Origin: Gammaproteobacteria bacterium
GTDB lineage: Bacteria; Pseudomonadota; Gammaproteobacteria; Coxiellales; Coxiellaceae
NCBI GenBank assembly: GCA_023266215.1
Contig: JAHFRQ010000001.1
Coordinates: 248,001-312,000 of the forward strand
Length of the DNA: 64,000 nucleotides
Direction of reading: 5' to 3'
Numbering within the stretch: the stretch's first letter is position 1; each line of letters opens with the position of its first letter. A model generated the notes under the pieces. The model saw only the letters and a program-made list of their open reading frames with translations. It was not told the DNA's origin and did no database searches. Below, in pieces: positions 10,152 through 20,684 of the stretch. The translations under genes and the position numbers were made by a program.

Positions 10152-11462
10152 CTAAAAATACGGAGACCAAGATGGATCTTGCACGCTGCCTTCTTGTGCT
10201 GGCAGTCGTAATTTCACATGACCATCGATCGAAACCATGCCTAACACACCGCGATCCGCAAAGCGTGAACCATATAGTATCATTTTTCCATTCGGCGCCA
10301 AACTCGGCGAATCATCCAAGCCCGCTTGCGTTAAAAGCGTTAAACGACCCGATGATAAATTTTGCTTCGCAATACTAAATAACCCATCTTCGCGATGCAT
10401 TAATGCAATTCTGTTGTCATTGGGTGAAACGCAGGCGCGCGCATTGTAATTTCCATCAAAAGTAATGCGAGAAACTTGTCCGCTACCAAAATCATAACGA
10501 TAAATTTGCGGGCCACCCGTTCGATTGGATGTGAAATACAATGATTTTCCATCGGATGAGAAAGCAGGTTCGGTATCGATCGAATAATCATTGGTAATTT
10601 GCGTCAACTGTCTTGTCCCTAAATTCATAATGTAGATATTAGGATTACCCGTTCGTGTTAACACCAAAGCCATACGACGGCCATCAGGTGAAAATGCTGG
10701 CGCGCCATTAATTCCAGGAAAATTAGAAATCATTTGGCGACTGCCTGAGGCTAAATTCTGCTCATAAATAGCAGCCTGATGGCCTTCAAACGACACGTAA
10801 GCTAAGTTGCGCCCATCTGGCGTCCATGTCGGCGACATTAAAGGCTGATTCGAACGAAATAAAATTTTAGGATTAAAACCATCTTCATCTGCCACAATTA
10901 AAAAATACTGTGCTGCTTGGCTTTGTGAACGCTGCAATAAAATATAAGCAATTTTTGTTGAAAAAATGCCGCGAACACCTGTTAATTTTTGATAAATTAA
11001 ATCACTAATGTGATGCGCCAATGATCTTAATGCAGGTTGTGTCACGCGAAAACTTTGATTTAATAAAATATTACTATTCGGCGCTGTTGATGTGGAATAG
11101 ATATTTTCAAGCTGAAATGATACTTCATACTGACCCGCGCCCATTGGCTTGACTTGTCCTGACACAACATAATCTGCACCCAATTTTTTCCAATCCGTGC
11201 CCGCCACATTGCTCAACAATCCAGATTGCACAACGCGAACCTCACCGCTATTTTGCAGGTCATTTTGAATAACGGCTGTTAACGTTGTATTGTTCGGCAC
11301 ATTATTTGTTTGATTCACAAAAGGAGTGATTGCAATTGGAATCGCTGCATTCACGCCTTGCGTTAATTCTAGTTGGATTGCAGCATAAGAGGGCGCTGTG
11401 ATTAACGCTATCATTGGCACTAAAACAAATAAAAATAATTTTTTTACATTAAAATAATTCAT
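10152..11462 (-). CDS. tolB: Tol-Pal system protein TolB
   Basis: Periplasmic protein of 436 residues that docks to Pal and TolA. A signal peptide at about 1-27 ends at SYAA. An N-terminal alpha/beta domain is followed by a six-bladed beta-propeller whose WD40-like repeats are visible as [41 protein letters not shown] and [14 protein letters not shown]. The length equals the family norm. It lies 45 bases after tolA and 46 before pal, so the genes are likely cotranscribed. Confidence 0.97.
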   Translation of the reverse strand: MNYFNVKKLFLFVLVPMIALITAPSYAAIQLELTQGVNAAIPIAITPFVNQTNNVPNNTTLTAVIQNDLQNSGEVRVVQSGLLSNVAGTDWKKLGADYVVSGQVKPMGAGQYEVSFQLENIYSTSTAPNSNILLNQSFRVTQPALRSLAHHISDLIYQKLTGVRGIFSTKIAYILLQRSQSQAAQYFLIVADEDGFNPKILFRSNQPLMSPTWTPDGRNLAYVSFEGHQAAIYEQNLASGSRQMISNFPGINGAPAFSPDGRRMALVLTRTGNPNIYIMNLGTRQLTQITNDYSIDTEPAFSSDGKSLYFTSNRTGGPQIYRYDFGSGQVSRITFDGNYNARACVSPNDNRIALMHREDGLFSIAKQNLSSGRLTLLTQAGLDDSPSLAPNGKMILYGSRFADRGVLGMVSIDGHVKLRLPAQEGSVQDPSWSPYF

Positions 11463-11507
11463 AAAATTTTCCTAAAAATAATGTTGACATATTACAGTGC
11501 GATGCTT

Positions 11508-12359
11508 TTATTGTATATATCCTTGCGGACTTAATGTTAATACCAGTCGTCTAAAGCTGTTAAATTCGCTCGCATCAGTTGGCACCGGCAAAGGCGAGGA
11601 TTTAAAAATCGCATCGCGTGCAGATTGATCCAGGCCGCTGTCACCGCTGCTTTTTTGAAGCACGACTGACAACACAACACCCCCTGGCGCAATATTCACG
11701 ACATAAACACAGCTTAATTTATCGTTCACTTCTTGAATACGCCAATTTGACTGAATCGCAGATAAAATTTGCGCCTTGTATTGATCAATCACGCCTTGAT
11801 TTGCGGCTACTTGCACTTGTGTCAAATCATGTTGATCTTGCAGTAATTGCTGTTGCATCAACTCTTTTTGAAGTTTCGCTTGCTCCGCCGATAACTTTTT
11901 CTTCATGGCAATTTTTTTCTGCGCTACTTGTTTTGCAAGCTGAATCTTTTCTTGTTTTAGTTTTTCTTTTTGTAATTCGGCTTGTTTTAATTTTTTAGCT
12001 TTTTCTTTTTGCGCTGCAGCCGCTTGCAGCAATAATTTCGCCTGATGAATTTTTAAATCTTCTATTTTTTTAGCTGCCGCGGCCTTTGCAGCTGTTGCTG
12101 CGGCCACTTTCTTCTGCACAGCTTCTTGCGCTGCTTGCTGTGCTGCTTCTTGTGCCTGGACGATTTCTTTTACTTGCGATTGCACTTCGCTTGCAGAAAC
12201 GGCTTGTGCGTGTATCGTAGGCTGCGAATGATTGGGAGACGCACTAGGATAACGATATTGCGTGGGTGATAAATGAAAAATAAAAATCGATAGCAGTAAA
12301 ACATGCAAAAGCACGGCAAAAAAGACAGGTCGTCGATAATTTTGTGAAATAGTAAACAT
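11508..12359 (-). CDS. tolA: Cell envelope integrity protein TolA
   Basis: Inner-membrane protein that spans the periplasm and links TolQR to TolB-Pal. The 283-residue protein has a short cytoplasmic start (MFTISQNYRRP), one transmembrane helix (FFAVLLHVLLLSIFIFHL), a long Ala/Lys/Gln/Glu helix at about 60-185, and the C-terminal domain III with YKAQILSAIQSNW and VVLQKSSGDSGLDQSARDAI. An open frame runs 52 codons further upstream, but GGAG 7 bases before 12359 and the family start favour 12359. tolQ and tolR, normally directly upstream, are absent; the upstream gene is divergent and unknown. Confidence 0.93.
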   Translation of the reverse strand: MFTISQNYRRPVFFAVLLHVLLLSIFIFHLSPTQYRYPSASPNHSQPTIHAQAVSASEVQSQVKEIVQAQEAAQQAAQEAVQKKVAAATAAKAAAAKKIEDLKIHQAKLLLQAAAAQKEKAKKLKQAELQKEKLKQEKIQLAKQVAQKKIAMKKKLSAEQAKLQKELMQQQLLQDQHDLTQVQVAANQGVIDQYKAQILSAIQSNWRIQEVNDKLSCVYVVNIAPGGVVLSVVLQKSSGDSGLDQSARDAIFKSSPLPVPTDASEFNSFRRLVLTLSPQGYIQ

Positions 12360-12420
12360 GATTTTGCTCCGAACCGTCATCATACTGGAACGTATAATAT
12401 TTGTCCAAAAAATAAATGAG

Positions 12421-12450
12421 TTGAAATTTATAAAAAAATAACTGGATAAT
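12421..12450 (+). promoter_or_regulatory. Putative promoter of the unknown gene at 12483
   Basis: TTGAAA (12421-12426) and GATAAT (12445-12450) are 18 bases apart, with the start codon 33 bases further on behind an AAGGAG ribosome site. Confidence 0.4.
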
Positions 12451-12482
12451 GGGTCTGGATTAATGAAAAAGGAGTTCTGCTG

Positions 12483-12944
12483 ATGCGATATTTCGATACT
12501 CACCTCGTTATTCATTCCGTAGATACAACATCTGATTTTTTAAAACCACATTACGACGCACTTCCTGCCAATACAAAACCAGATTTTCTATTTTTTGTGA
12601 GAAACAATCCAGAGCAGATCGGTCATCTACAGTTATTTATCATAACAAGAGATGGTCGAGAGGAAATGTGTGATATTTATGCGAGCAAACGCATTTCTGA
12701 TGTCGAGCAAGTAATTTCAAAATTACAAATGCGACTCGGTTTTAAAGCTCCATTGCAAACAAGTGAATTCATCAACACACATCAAGCCGTTCATCGCTCA
12801 TTTCAGAAACCTGACTCACCCGTTAGCGGTTTATTAACCTCTTCCTTTGGATCGTTTAGATCATTACGTGATTCATTTGGGTCATCAAGTGAAAAAACAA
12901 GTGTCGAAAGCGCAGAAACAAAAACACCAACGCTTGTATTGTAA
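12483..12944 (+). CDS. Hypothetical protein
   Basis: I do not recognise this 153-residue protein. It has no signal peptide or membrane segment. The first 100 residues look like a small mixed alpha/beta fold (HLQLFIITRDGREEMCDIYASKRISDVEQVISKLQ). The last 50 are rich in Ser, Phe and Thr with a loose repeat (SSFGSFRSLRDSFGSSSEK) and are probably disordered. A strong AAGGAG lies 7 bases before the ATG and a plausible promoter precedes it, so it is likely a real gene. It is divergent from tolA. A disordered Ser-rich tail would suit a secreted effector, but nothing proves that. Confidence 0.7.
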   Translation: MRYFDTHLVIHSVDTTSDFLKPHYDALPANTKPDFLFFVRNNPEQIGHLQLFIITRDGREEMCDIYASKRISDVEQVISKLQMRLGFKAPLQTSEFINTHQAVHRSFQKPDSPVSGLLTSSFGSFRSLRDSFGSSSEKTSVESAETKTPTLVL

Positions 12945-13102
12945 TGCAATATCAACCAGTAAGTTGCGAAACATCGAACAATTTGTACAAAAATAATGCA
13001 ACTTGATGATTTGATTAAAATTTGATTGACACCGATGAAACGACGAGAGTAGGATTAAATTACAAATCAACCGACATTGATTATTTACAAAGCAAAGCTT
13101 AT

Positions 13103-13134
13103 AAAAAAACCCCGCTCTCTGCGGGGTTTTTTTT
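13103..13134. terminator. Bidirectional rho-independent terminator after groEL
   Basis: The stem CCCCGC (13110-13115) and GCGGGG (13121-13126) closes a TCTCT loop and is flanked by seven A and eight T, so it can end transcription of groEL on the minus strand and of the unknown gene on the plus strand. The rest of 12945-13157 shows no gene. Confidence 0.85.
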
Positions 13135-13157
13135 GATCTGAAATAAAACGAGCCGGA

Positions 13158-14831
<1,674 letters not shown>

Positions 14832-14858
14832 TCATTATTATTTAAATTTAAAACTAAA

Positions 14859-15149
14859 TTAGCCTTCAATAACAGCCAATAAATCATCTTCGCGCATCAC
14901 GATCAGATCTTGTCCGTCAATTTTAATTTCTGTGCCAGCGTATTTGCCAAACACAACGATGTCGCCTTTTTTCACAGAAAGCGGCATCACTTTACCATCT
15001 GCCAATACTTTACCTGTGCCAACATACTCAACTTTTCCGCGTATGGGTTTTTCAGTTGCGGTATCTGGAATCACAATTCCACCTGAAGACTTATTTTCTC
15101 CATCCAAGCGTTTAATCACAACGCGATCATGTAAAGGTCGAATATTCAC
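14859..15149 (-). CDS. groS: Co-chaperonin GroES
   Basis: Cytoplasmic Hsp10 lid of the GroEL cavity, 96 residues. The sequence starts [13 protein letters not shown], keeps the mobile loop around [14 protein letters not shown] and ends [13 protein letters not shown], all family hallmarks. AGGAG lies upstream of the ATG. It is the first gene of groESL and has a sigma-32-like promoter about 75 bases upstream plus a closer TATACT at 15173-15178. Confidence 0.98.
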   Translation of the reverse strand: MNIRPLHDRVVIKRLDGENKSSGGIVIPDTATEKPIRGKVEYVGTGKVLADGKVMPLSVKKGDIVVFGKYAGTEIKIDGQDLIVMREDDLLAVIEG

Positions 15150-15224
15150 GCTTATTTCTCCTAATTGATTTTAGTATAATTTTTTACCATTTCCGCCAGA
15201 CACTCCGGCGGCACCATGTGTACC

Positions 15225-15252
15225 AGATGTGGATTGGTTTTGCAAATTCAAG
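15225..15252 (-). promoter_or_regulatory. sigma-32-like heat-shock promoter of groESL
   Basis: On the minus strand CTTGAAT (15246-15252) and CCACATCT (15225-15232) are separated by 13 bases. Against the RpoH consensus CTTGAAA and CCCCATnT this is 6 of 7 and 7 of 8. No CIRCE inverted repeat is present, so sigma-32 rather than HrcA control is likely. A GC-rich CCGCC/GGCGG inverted repeat lies just downstream at 15193-15211. Confidence 0.7.
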
Positions 15253-15321
15253 TGGAAAATAAAAAATATAGGTCATCTCGTAGCAAGGCCGCTAAAGGAC
15301 GAGCCGTATATCAGTTGCATT

Positions 15322-15909
15322 TTATTTCCTCACAAAATCTAATAACGGCTTATAATTGAATTTATCTGCTGCACGTAATGCGGCAATATATTGATTTCGA
15401 ATTTCTGATGCATTTGCTAATAACGTATTGTCACCCCATGAAAATCTTTTTTCGCCTTGTGACAATAAAATAATATCTGATAATAACCTAGCGTGCCTGC
15501 CATTACCATTTGGAAATGGATGAATCAGCACTAATCGATGATGAAATCGTGCGGTTAACTCATCAAGTCCGTAAGTTTTATTTATGATTTGATAATTTAA
15601 ATCATCTAGCAATATTTTTAATTGCGCTGAAACAATTGGCCAATCTACCCCGATATTTTTATTAGATTGTCGAAATAAACCTGCCCATTTCCAAGTATTT
15701 TTAAACATACGCTCATGTAGTTTTTTTACAAATTCAATTTTAACAATTTCATTTAATTTAAATTTTTGACGATGAGTCCATTTTTCAGCTTCTAAAATAT
15801 TACTTTGTTCCCACTCGTTCAGTTGGCTTTGAGTTGTAATGTGCGATGGAATCAATCCTTTTGCTTCGTCAGGATCTAGCGGCGTTGCACCGGGCGCATA
15901 ATTAAACAT
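15322..15909 (-). CDS. Fic family protein (mobile mystery protein B)
   Basis: The 195-residue protein has the Fic catalytic motif HPFPNGNGRHAR, matching HPFxxGNGR, at about residues 137-148. Fic enzymes usually transfer AMP from ATP onto a target hydroxyl. The N-terminal MFNYAPGATPLDPDEAKGL and the helix SNILEAEKW are typical of mobile mystery protein B. That helix resembles the class II inhibitory motif (S/T-x-x-x-E-G/N) but has Ala at the last position. It lies 3 bases after its XRE partner, as in the known pair. A toxin-antitoxin-like or signalling role is inferred. Confidence 0.85.
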   Translation of the reverse strand: MFNYAPGATPLDPDEAKGLIPSHITTQSQLNEWEQSNILEAEKWTHRQKFKLNEIVKIEFVKKLHERMFKNTWKWAGLFRQSNKNIGVDWPIVSAQLKILLDDLNYQIINKTYGLDELTARFHHRLVLIHPFPNGNGRHARLLSDIILLSQGEKRFSWGDNTLLANASEIRNQYIAALRAADKFNYKPLLDFVRK

Positions 15910-15912
15910 TTT

Positions 15913-16368
15913 TTATTCTTCCCATAAATATTTCCAAGAATGTCGCAGCATTTCATCTGATAATTCTTTTATTTGATCATTTAAAAATGCTTGATCTACT
16001 GCTTGAGATTCTAAATTCATGGTATGCGACGTGCGCTGTACTTGTTCTGTTGCGGATTTCACTGCGCGTGCTTTTATCATCTCTTCTAAATTATTGTTGG
16101 GAATAAAGGCATAAACAAAACGACAGTCTAATGCTTCTGCAACAGATTGCATTGTATGCAAATTAATGGCGCCTTTGGGCTCTGACATTTCAATTTTAAC
16201 AACGCGAGAAGGATCGACATCCAAGCGTTTTGCTAGCTGTTTAATTGTCATGCCCAACGCTTTTCGAAGCGTTCGAACCCAACCTTGTTTTGGAATAGGT
16301 GGAACCTGCTTTTTTAGATCAAAAAGCTGTTTATCGATCTGTTTTAATGCAACTAATTGATTTTTCAT
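15913..16368 (-). CDS. XRE-type regulator (mobile mystery protein A)
   Basis: This 151-residue protein has an XRE helix-turn-helix at about residues 28-90 (GWVRTLRKALGMTIKQLAKRLDVDPSRVVKIE) and the family C-terminus ending SWKYLWEE. It is the usual partner of mobile mystery protein B and probably controls the pair or antagonises the Fic protein. The upstream region is a dense AT-rich inverted repeat that would suit autoregulation. The function of the family is not established experimentally as far as I know. Confidence 0.85.
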   Translation of the reverse strand: MKNQLVALKQIDKQLFDLKKQVPPIPKQGWVRTLRKALGMTIKQLAKRLDVDPSRVVKIEMSEPKGAINLHTMQSVAEALDCRFVYAFIPNNNLEEMIKARAVKSATEQVQRTSHTMNLESQAVDQAFLNDQIKELSDEMLRHSWKYLWEE

Positions 16369-16419
16369 ATATTAACTATATATTTATAACTAATTTATAT
16401 ATATTTTAATTATATATGA
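16366..16419. repeat. AT-rich imperfect inverted repeat upstream of the XRE/Fic pair
   Basis: The left arm starts CATATATTAACTATATAT and the right arm ends TTTTAATTATATATG, forming an imperfect dyad around 16392. It begins at the start codon of the XRE gene, so binding there could block its own expression. Confidence 0.35.
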
Positions 16420-16530
16420 GTATTCAAATAATTCAAGATTTAGTTATGTCTATTTACTCGATATTTCTACCCAAAACCAGTTATAATCTCGCATCTTCAT
16501 CATTATCTAAAAAAATCTTCGAGGAAAGCC

Positions 16531-19200
16531 ATGAAAAACTCTTACAACACGCTCAAAGAACTCAACGTCGACGGCAAAATTTACCATTATTTTAGCCTGC
16601 CAGAATTAGCCAAAGCAGGTTTTCCGGAGATTCATAAATTACCTTTTTCGCTTAAAATTTTATTAGAAAATCAATTGCGCAATGAAGATGGTGCAACCAC
16701 ACAAAAAAAAGATATCGACGCGTTTTCAGCTTGGCTCAAGCATAAACACTCTGATCATGAAATTGCGTATCGACCTGCGCGTGTTTTAATGCAAGATTTC
16801 ACCGGCGTGCCAGCGGTTGTCGATTTAGCCGCAATGCGCAATGCGATGCAAACTTTACAAGGCGATCCTAAAAAAATTAATCCATTATGTCCTGTTGATT
16901 TGGTGATTGATCACTCTGTGCAAGTCGATGTGTACGGCAATAAAATGGCGTTTGCTGATAATGTCAGAATTGAAATGGATCGAAATCACGAGCGTTATGT
17001 TTTTCTAAAATGGGGTCAAGAAGCATTTGATAATTTTCAAGCCGTGCCACCCGGCACCGGCATTTGTCATCAAGTCAACTTAGAATATTTAGCGCGCGGT
17101 ATTTGGTCGAGGAAAATCGACGGTAAAGAATATGCGTTTCCAGACACGTTGGTGGGCACGGACAGTCACACAACCATGATTAATGGCTTGGGCGTTTTGG
17201 GTTGGGGCGTTGGCGGCATTGAAGCAGAAGCAGCAATGTTGGGACAACCTGTTTCTATGCTCATTCCTGATGTGATTGGATTTCGTCTAGAAGGCAAATT
17301 AAAGTGCGGGATTACTGCAACAGATTTAGTGTTAACCATCACCAATATGCTCAGAACCAAAGGTGTTGTTGATAAATTCGTCGAATTTTATGGGCCCGGT
17401 TTGCAATATTTAACACTGGCCGATCGCGCAACGATTGCGAATATGGCGCCAGAATACGGCGCAACGTGTGGATTATTTCCCATCGATGCTAAAACCATCG
17501 AATATTTAACCCTCACCAATCGCTCAAAAGAAACCATCGAATTAGTGAAAGCTTACGCGAAAATTCAAGGCATGTGGCATGATGAAAATACAATTGAGCC
17601 TGAATTTACCGATACGTTAACATTAAATTTATCGGATGTCGTCCCCAGTATTGCAGGACCCAAACGTCCGCAAGATCGTGTTGCTGTGACCGATGTTGCA
17701 AAAGTCGTTAACGAATTTTTAAAAACCAATCATCTTGAGGATCAAGCGGAAAAATCTTTTCCAACCGATGCGGGTTTTGATTTGCATCATGCTGATGTCG
17801 TGATTGCCGCAATTACGAGCTGCACGAACACATCGAATCCCGCCGTTATGTTAGCAGCAGGATTGCTCGCTAAAAAAGCAGTTGAAAAAGGTTTGAAAGC
17901 AAAACCATGGGTGAAATCATCTTTGGCGCCTGGCTCAAAAGTTGTGACCGATTATTTAAATAAAACAAATTTATATACTTACTTAGAACAACTCGGATTT
18001 TATTTAGTCGGCTATGGCTGCACGACTTGTATTGGCAACTCAGGGCCGCTCAGTGAACCTGTCAGCAAATCTGTCACCGACAATAATATTATGGCGTGCG
18101 CAGTATTATCCGGTAATCGCAATTTTGAAGGACGTATTCATCCACAAGTGCGTGCCAATTGGTTGGCATCACCGCCATTAGTTGTTGCCTACGCATTAGC
18201 GGGCACGATGAAAATTGATTTGAATAAAGATCCAATTGGAATAAATAGCCAAGGCGAGAATATTTACTTAAAAGATATTTGGCCAACACCCGAAGAAATT
18301 CAAGCGGCCGTGCTTCAAGTCACGCAAAATATGTTTACAAAAGAATATGCAGATGTATTTGCAGGAGATGACACTTGGAAAGCAATTAAAATTACGCCAA
18401 GTGAAACTTATGATTGGCCAGAAAATTCTACTTATATTAAATTACCGCCGTTTTTTGAAAATATAAAACAAATTCCCGATGCGCCAAAATCAATTGAAAA
18501 TGCGCGTGTTTTAGCGATTTTTGGCGACAGCGTTACAACTGATCATATTTCACCTGCGGGCGCGATTAAAGCGGACAGCCCTGCTGGAAAATATTTAAGT
18601 GAGAATCATGTTGCGATAAAAGATTTTAATTCTTACGGCGCACGTCGCGGTAATCATGAAGTCATGATGCGCGGCACATTTGCGAATATTCGTATTCGAA
18701 ATGAAATGATTCCAGGCGTTGAAGGTGGTTTTACAAAACATTTTCCCAATGGCGAAATCATGCCGATTTATGACGCCGCAATGAAATATAAATCAGATCA
18801 TATTTCACTCGTTGTATTTGCCGGAAAAGAATACGGAACTGGATCATCACGAGATTGGGCAGCAAAAGGCACTTTGTTGTTGGGCGTAAAAGCCGTGATC
18901 GCAGAAAGTTTTGAGCGTATTCATCGCTCGAATTTAATCGGCATGGGTGTGTTGCCTCTGGTATTTACCAAAGGCATGACGCGCACTACTTTAAAATTAA
19001 CCGGTACTGAAAAAATAAATATTTTATTAAATGCTGATATGAAGCCTAAAGCAACATTACAAATGCATATTATTCGCGAAGATGGCAAAACTGAAACCCA
19101 TCCTGTTTTATGTCGTATTGATACACAAGATGAGCTGAACTACTATCAAAACGGCGGTATTTTGCCGTTTGTGTTAAGGAAAGTTAGGCTGAGGGCTTAA
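16531..19200 (+). CDS. acnA: Aconitate hydratase AcnA
   Basis: Cytoplasmic TCA-cycle enzyme that interconverts citrate and isocitrate with a [4Fe-4S] cluster. The 889-residue length matches AcnA/IRP-type aconitase (E. coli 891). Cluster cysteines are visible in SCTNTSNPAVM and in GYGCTTCIGNSGP, and the swivelling domain carries EYGTGSSRDWAAKG and ERIHRSNLIGMGVLPL. A GAGG site precedes the ATG, and a TATAAT at 16482-16487 may be its -10 box. The gene is followed by a REP-like hairpin. Confidence 0.97.
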   Translation: MKNSYNTLKELNVDGKIYHYFSLPELAKAGFPEIHKLPFSLKILLENQLRNEDGATTQKKDIDAFSAWLKHKHSDHEIAYRPARVLMQDFTGVPAVVDLAAMRNAMQTLQGDPKKINPLCPVDLVIDHSVQVDVYGNKMAFADNVRIEMDRNHERYVFLKWGQEAFDNFQAVPPGTGICHQVNLEYLARGIWSRKIDGKEYAFPDTLVGTDSHTTMINGLGVLGWGVGGIEAEAAMLGQPVSMLIPDVIGFRLEGKLKCGITATDLVLTITNMLRTKGVVDKFVEFYGPGLQYLTLADRATIANMAPEYGATCGLFPIDAKTIEYLTLTNRSKETIELVKAYAKIQGMWHDENTIEPEFTDTLTLNLSDVVPSIAGPKRPQDRVAVTDVAKVVNEFLKTNHLEDQAEKSFPTDAGFDLHHADVVIAAITSCTNTSNPAVMLAAGLLAKKAVEKGLKAKPWVKSSLAPGSKVVTDYLNKTNLYTYLEQLGFYLVGYGCTTCIGNSGPLSEPVSKSVTDNNIMACAVLSGNRNFEGRIHPQVRANWLASPPLVVAYALAGTMKIDLNKDPIGINSQGENIYLKDIWPTPEEIQAAVLQVTQNMFTKEYADVFAGDDTWKAIKITPSETYDWPENSTYIKLPPFFENIKQIPDAPKSIENARVLAIFGDSVTTDHISPAGAIKADSPAGKYLSENHVAIKDFNSYGARRGNHEVMMRGTFANIRIRNEMIPGVEGGFTKHFPNGEIMPIYDAAMKYKSDHISLVVFAGKEYGTGSSRDWAAKGTLLLGVKAVIAESFERIHRSNLIGMGVLPLVFTKGMTRTTLKLTGTEKINILLNADMKPKATLQMHIIREDGKTETHPVLCRIDTQDELNYYQNGGILPFVLRKVRLRA

Positions 19201-19211
19201 ACTCTTAAATC

Positions 19212-19250
19212 CCCTCTCCCGTAATCGGGAGAGGGTTAGGGTGAGGGTTT
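19212..19250. repeat. REP-like dispersed hairpin, copy 1
   Basis: CCCTCTCCCG (19212-19221) and CGGGAGAGGG (19226-19235) form a perfect 10-bp stem around TAAT, followed by TTAGGGTGAGGGTTTTT. A nearly identical copy in the same orientation lies at 42051-42090. Both sit in short gaps at gene 3' ends. The T-run after the stem may also terminate acnA transcription. Confidence 0.75.
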
Positions 19251-19255
19251 TTAAA

Positions 19256-20533
19256 TTAATTCACAGTCATTGAAGGCGCTGACGCACCAACAACTTCTGT
19301 CGGAGCAACTTTTTTCGCAAGCGCAAGACACTTATCTAATGCCTTACCTAGATCGCCTTTGGTAAACGAGCTGTTATGAGCAAGTATATTATTTTGCTCA
19401 ACAAAAGAATTCAGCATCTCGATCAGGCTTTCTTTTGTGTTAAAGAATTTGATTGTTTCCAGTAACGCACTTGCCATTGCTGTTTTTGCTAAAGTTGTAT
19501 TTTCGTTAAACATCAAGAAATTAAAACCCCTGCTATTTTGCTTTAACTTCGCTTTGCTGCGCAATGCGATGTATTTAGAAATTTCAGATAAAATTTCATT
19601 TTTCACAAGGCTTAGCTCTTTTGGAGGCACTTTTTCAATACACTGATTCAATGCTTTTTCGTAATCGCCTTTATAATATGAGCCAGAAAAGCTCTTAGCG
19701 GTTATTTGAGCGCTCTCTATTGCTTGTCTAATTTCCTCTGTATTGCTAGCATGCGACAGCCTGCTTAATAGCATTTTAGCTTGACTTACTTTATAGTCCA
19801 AAACAATTTCATTTCTATTAAATAATCCTAAAAATAAAGCAGGGCCTCTTTTTAATTTCAGCTTACCATCTTCATTTTGACGAGAGCGTATGTAATTACT
19901 TATTTCTTCCATCACACTGTCTTTTAAATCAAAAAGTTCTGGATTATTCTCCCTATCTTGCTGCTGTTTTGCTTTCAAAGCTATCTGTTGTTCTTTTTCT
20001 TTGACCTGCCGACTTCTCTTTTCGTTAAATTCTGCATCATTTTTCAGCGACTTCTGACACAATGAAATATATTCTTGCAGTACTGCCCTCTCTTCATTTT
20101 GTTCTTTCAAAGCAGTCTGTCTTGCTTCGTTCACATCAGCATAGAGCAGAGCCAAGGCACGGTCTTTCAGGGACAAAGCAGGTTCTTTTTCCCTAGGGTC
20201 GGTATTTTCGGTCTGCGAAGGCGCCTGGTCAATAGCTCGCACTACTGAAGCGAGATCTTGATCAGCTGATTGCTCTTCTGTATTCTGCACAGCTGCTGGT
20301 GCCTCAGCTGGCGCTATCGACAAAAACGGGGAGGAGGCGCTGTTACTAATATTTTCTTTTACTGGCGTATTCTGCCCACCTGAACTCGAAGCCGAAGATC
20401 CCGCTTTTTTTTCAAAATCTTCACGCACTTTAGCAAGGCTCGTGGCGAAATTTGCTAGCGCTACTAAATCAATAGGGCCATTCCCAGCTCTATTTTCTAT
20501 TGTACTTTCTGTAACTAATTCGCCATCTCTCAT
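19256..20533 (-). CDS. Hypothetical repeat-containing, coiled-coil-rich protein
   Basis: I do not recognise this protein of about 425 residues. It is hydrophilic with no signal peptide or membrane helix. A Ser/Ala/Pro-rich N-terminal region is followed by a charged helix (DVNEARQTALKEQNEERAV, KEKEQQIALKAKQQQDREN). The C-terminal half contains two diverged copies of a unit of about 100 residues: one starts EEISNYIRSRQ and ends YYKGDYEKALNQCIE, the other starts SEISKYIALRS and ends SFTKGDLGKALDKCLA. The ATG at 20533 has a G-rich site (GAGGGGG) upstream; 20548 is also in frame without one. The architecture resembles host-directed effectors of Legionella-like bacteria, which is only inference. 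Confidence 0.75.
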   Translation of the reverse strand: MRDGELVTESTIENRAGNGPIDLVALANFATSLAKVREDFEKKAGSSASSSGGQNTPVKENISNSASSPFLSIAPAEAPAAVQNTEEQSADQDLASVVRAIDQAPSQTENTDPREKEPALSLKDRALALLYADVNEARQTALKEQNEERAVLQEYISLCQKSLKNDAEFNEKRSRQVKEKEQQIALKAKQQQDRENNPELFDLKDSVMEEISNYIRSRQNEDGKLKLKRGPALFLGLFNRNEIVLDYKVSQAKMLLSRLSHASNTEEIRQAIESAQITAKSFSGSYYKGDYEKALNQCIEKVPPKELSLVKNEILSEISKYIALRSKAKLKQNSRGFNFLMFNENTTLAKTAMASALLETIKFFNTKESLIEMLNSFVEQNNILAHNSSFTKGDLGKALDKCLALAKKVAPTEVVGASAPSMTVN

Positions 20534-20684
20534 CCCAACCCCCCTCATTTACAATTAAAATTTTAAAAGCTTTCAAGATCCTATCACGCGAATGTTAAAA
20601 CTACCTTAAAAGAGTAATAGAATATTACCAAAATTTGCTAAAAAAGCCACAAGGCGGAAAACTATTGGGGTTTATGGGAGAAAA

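Noticed and set aside
15150..15321. CIRCE element upstream of groES
   Set aside because: No TTAGCACTC-N9-GAGTGCTAA sequence is present; the region instead fits a sigma-32 promoter.
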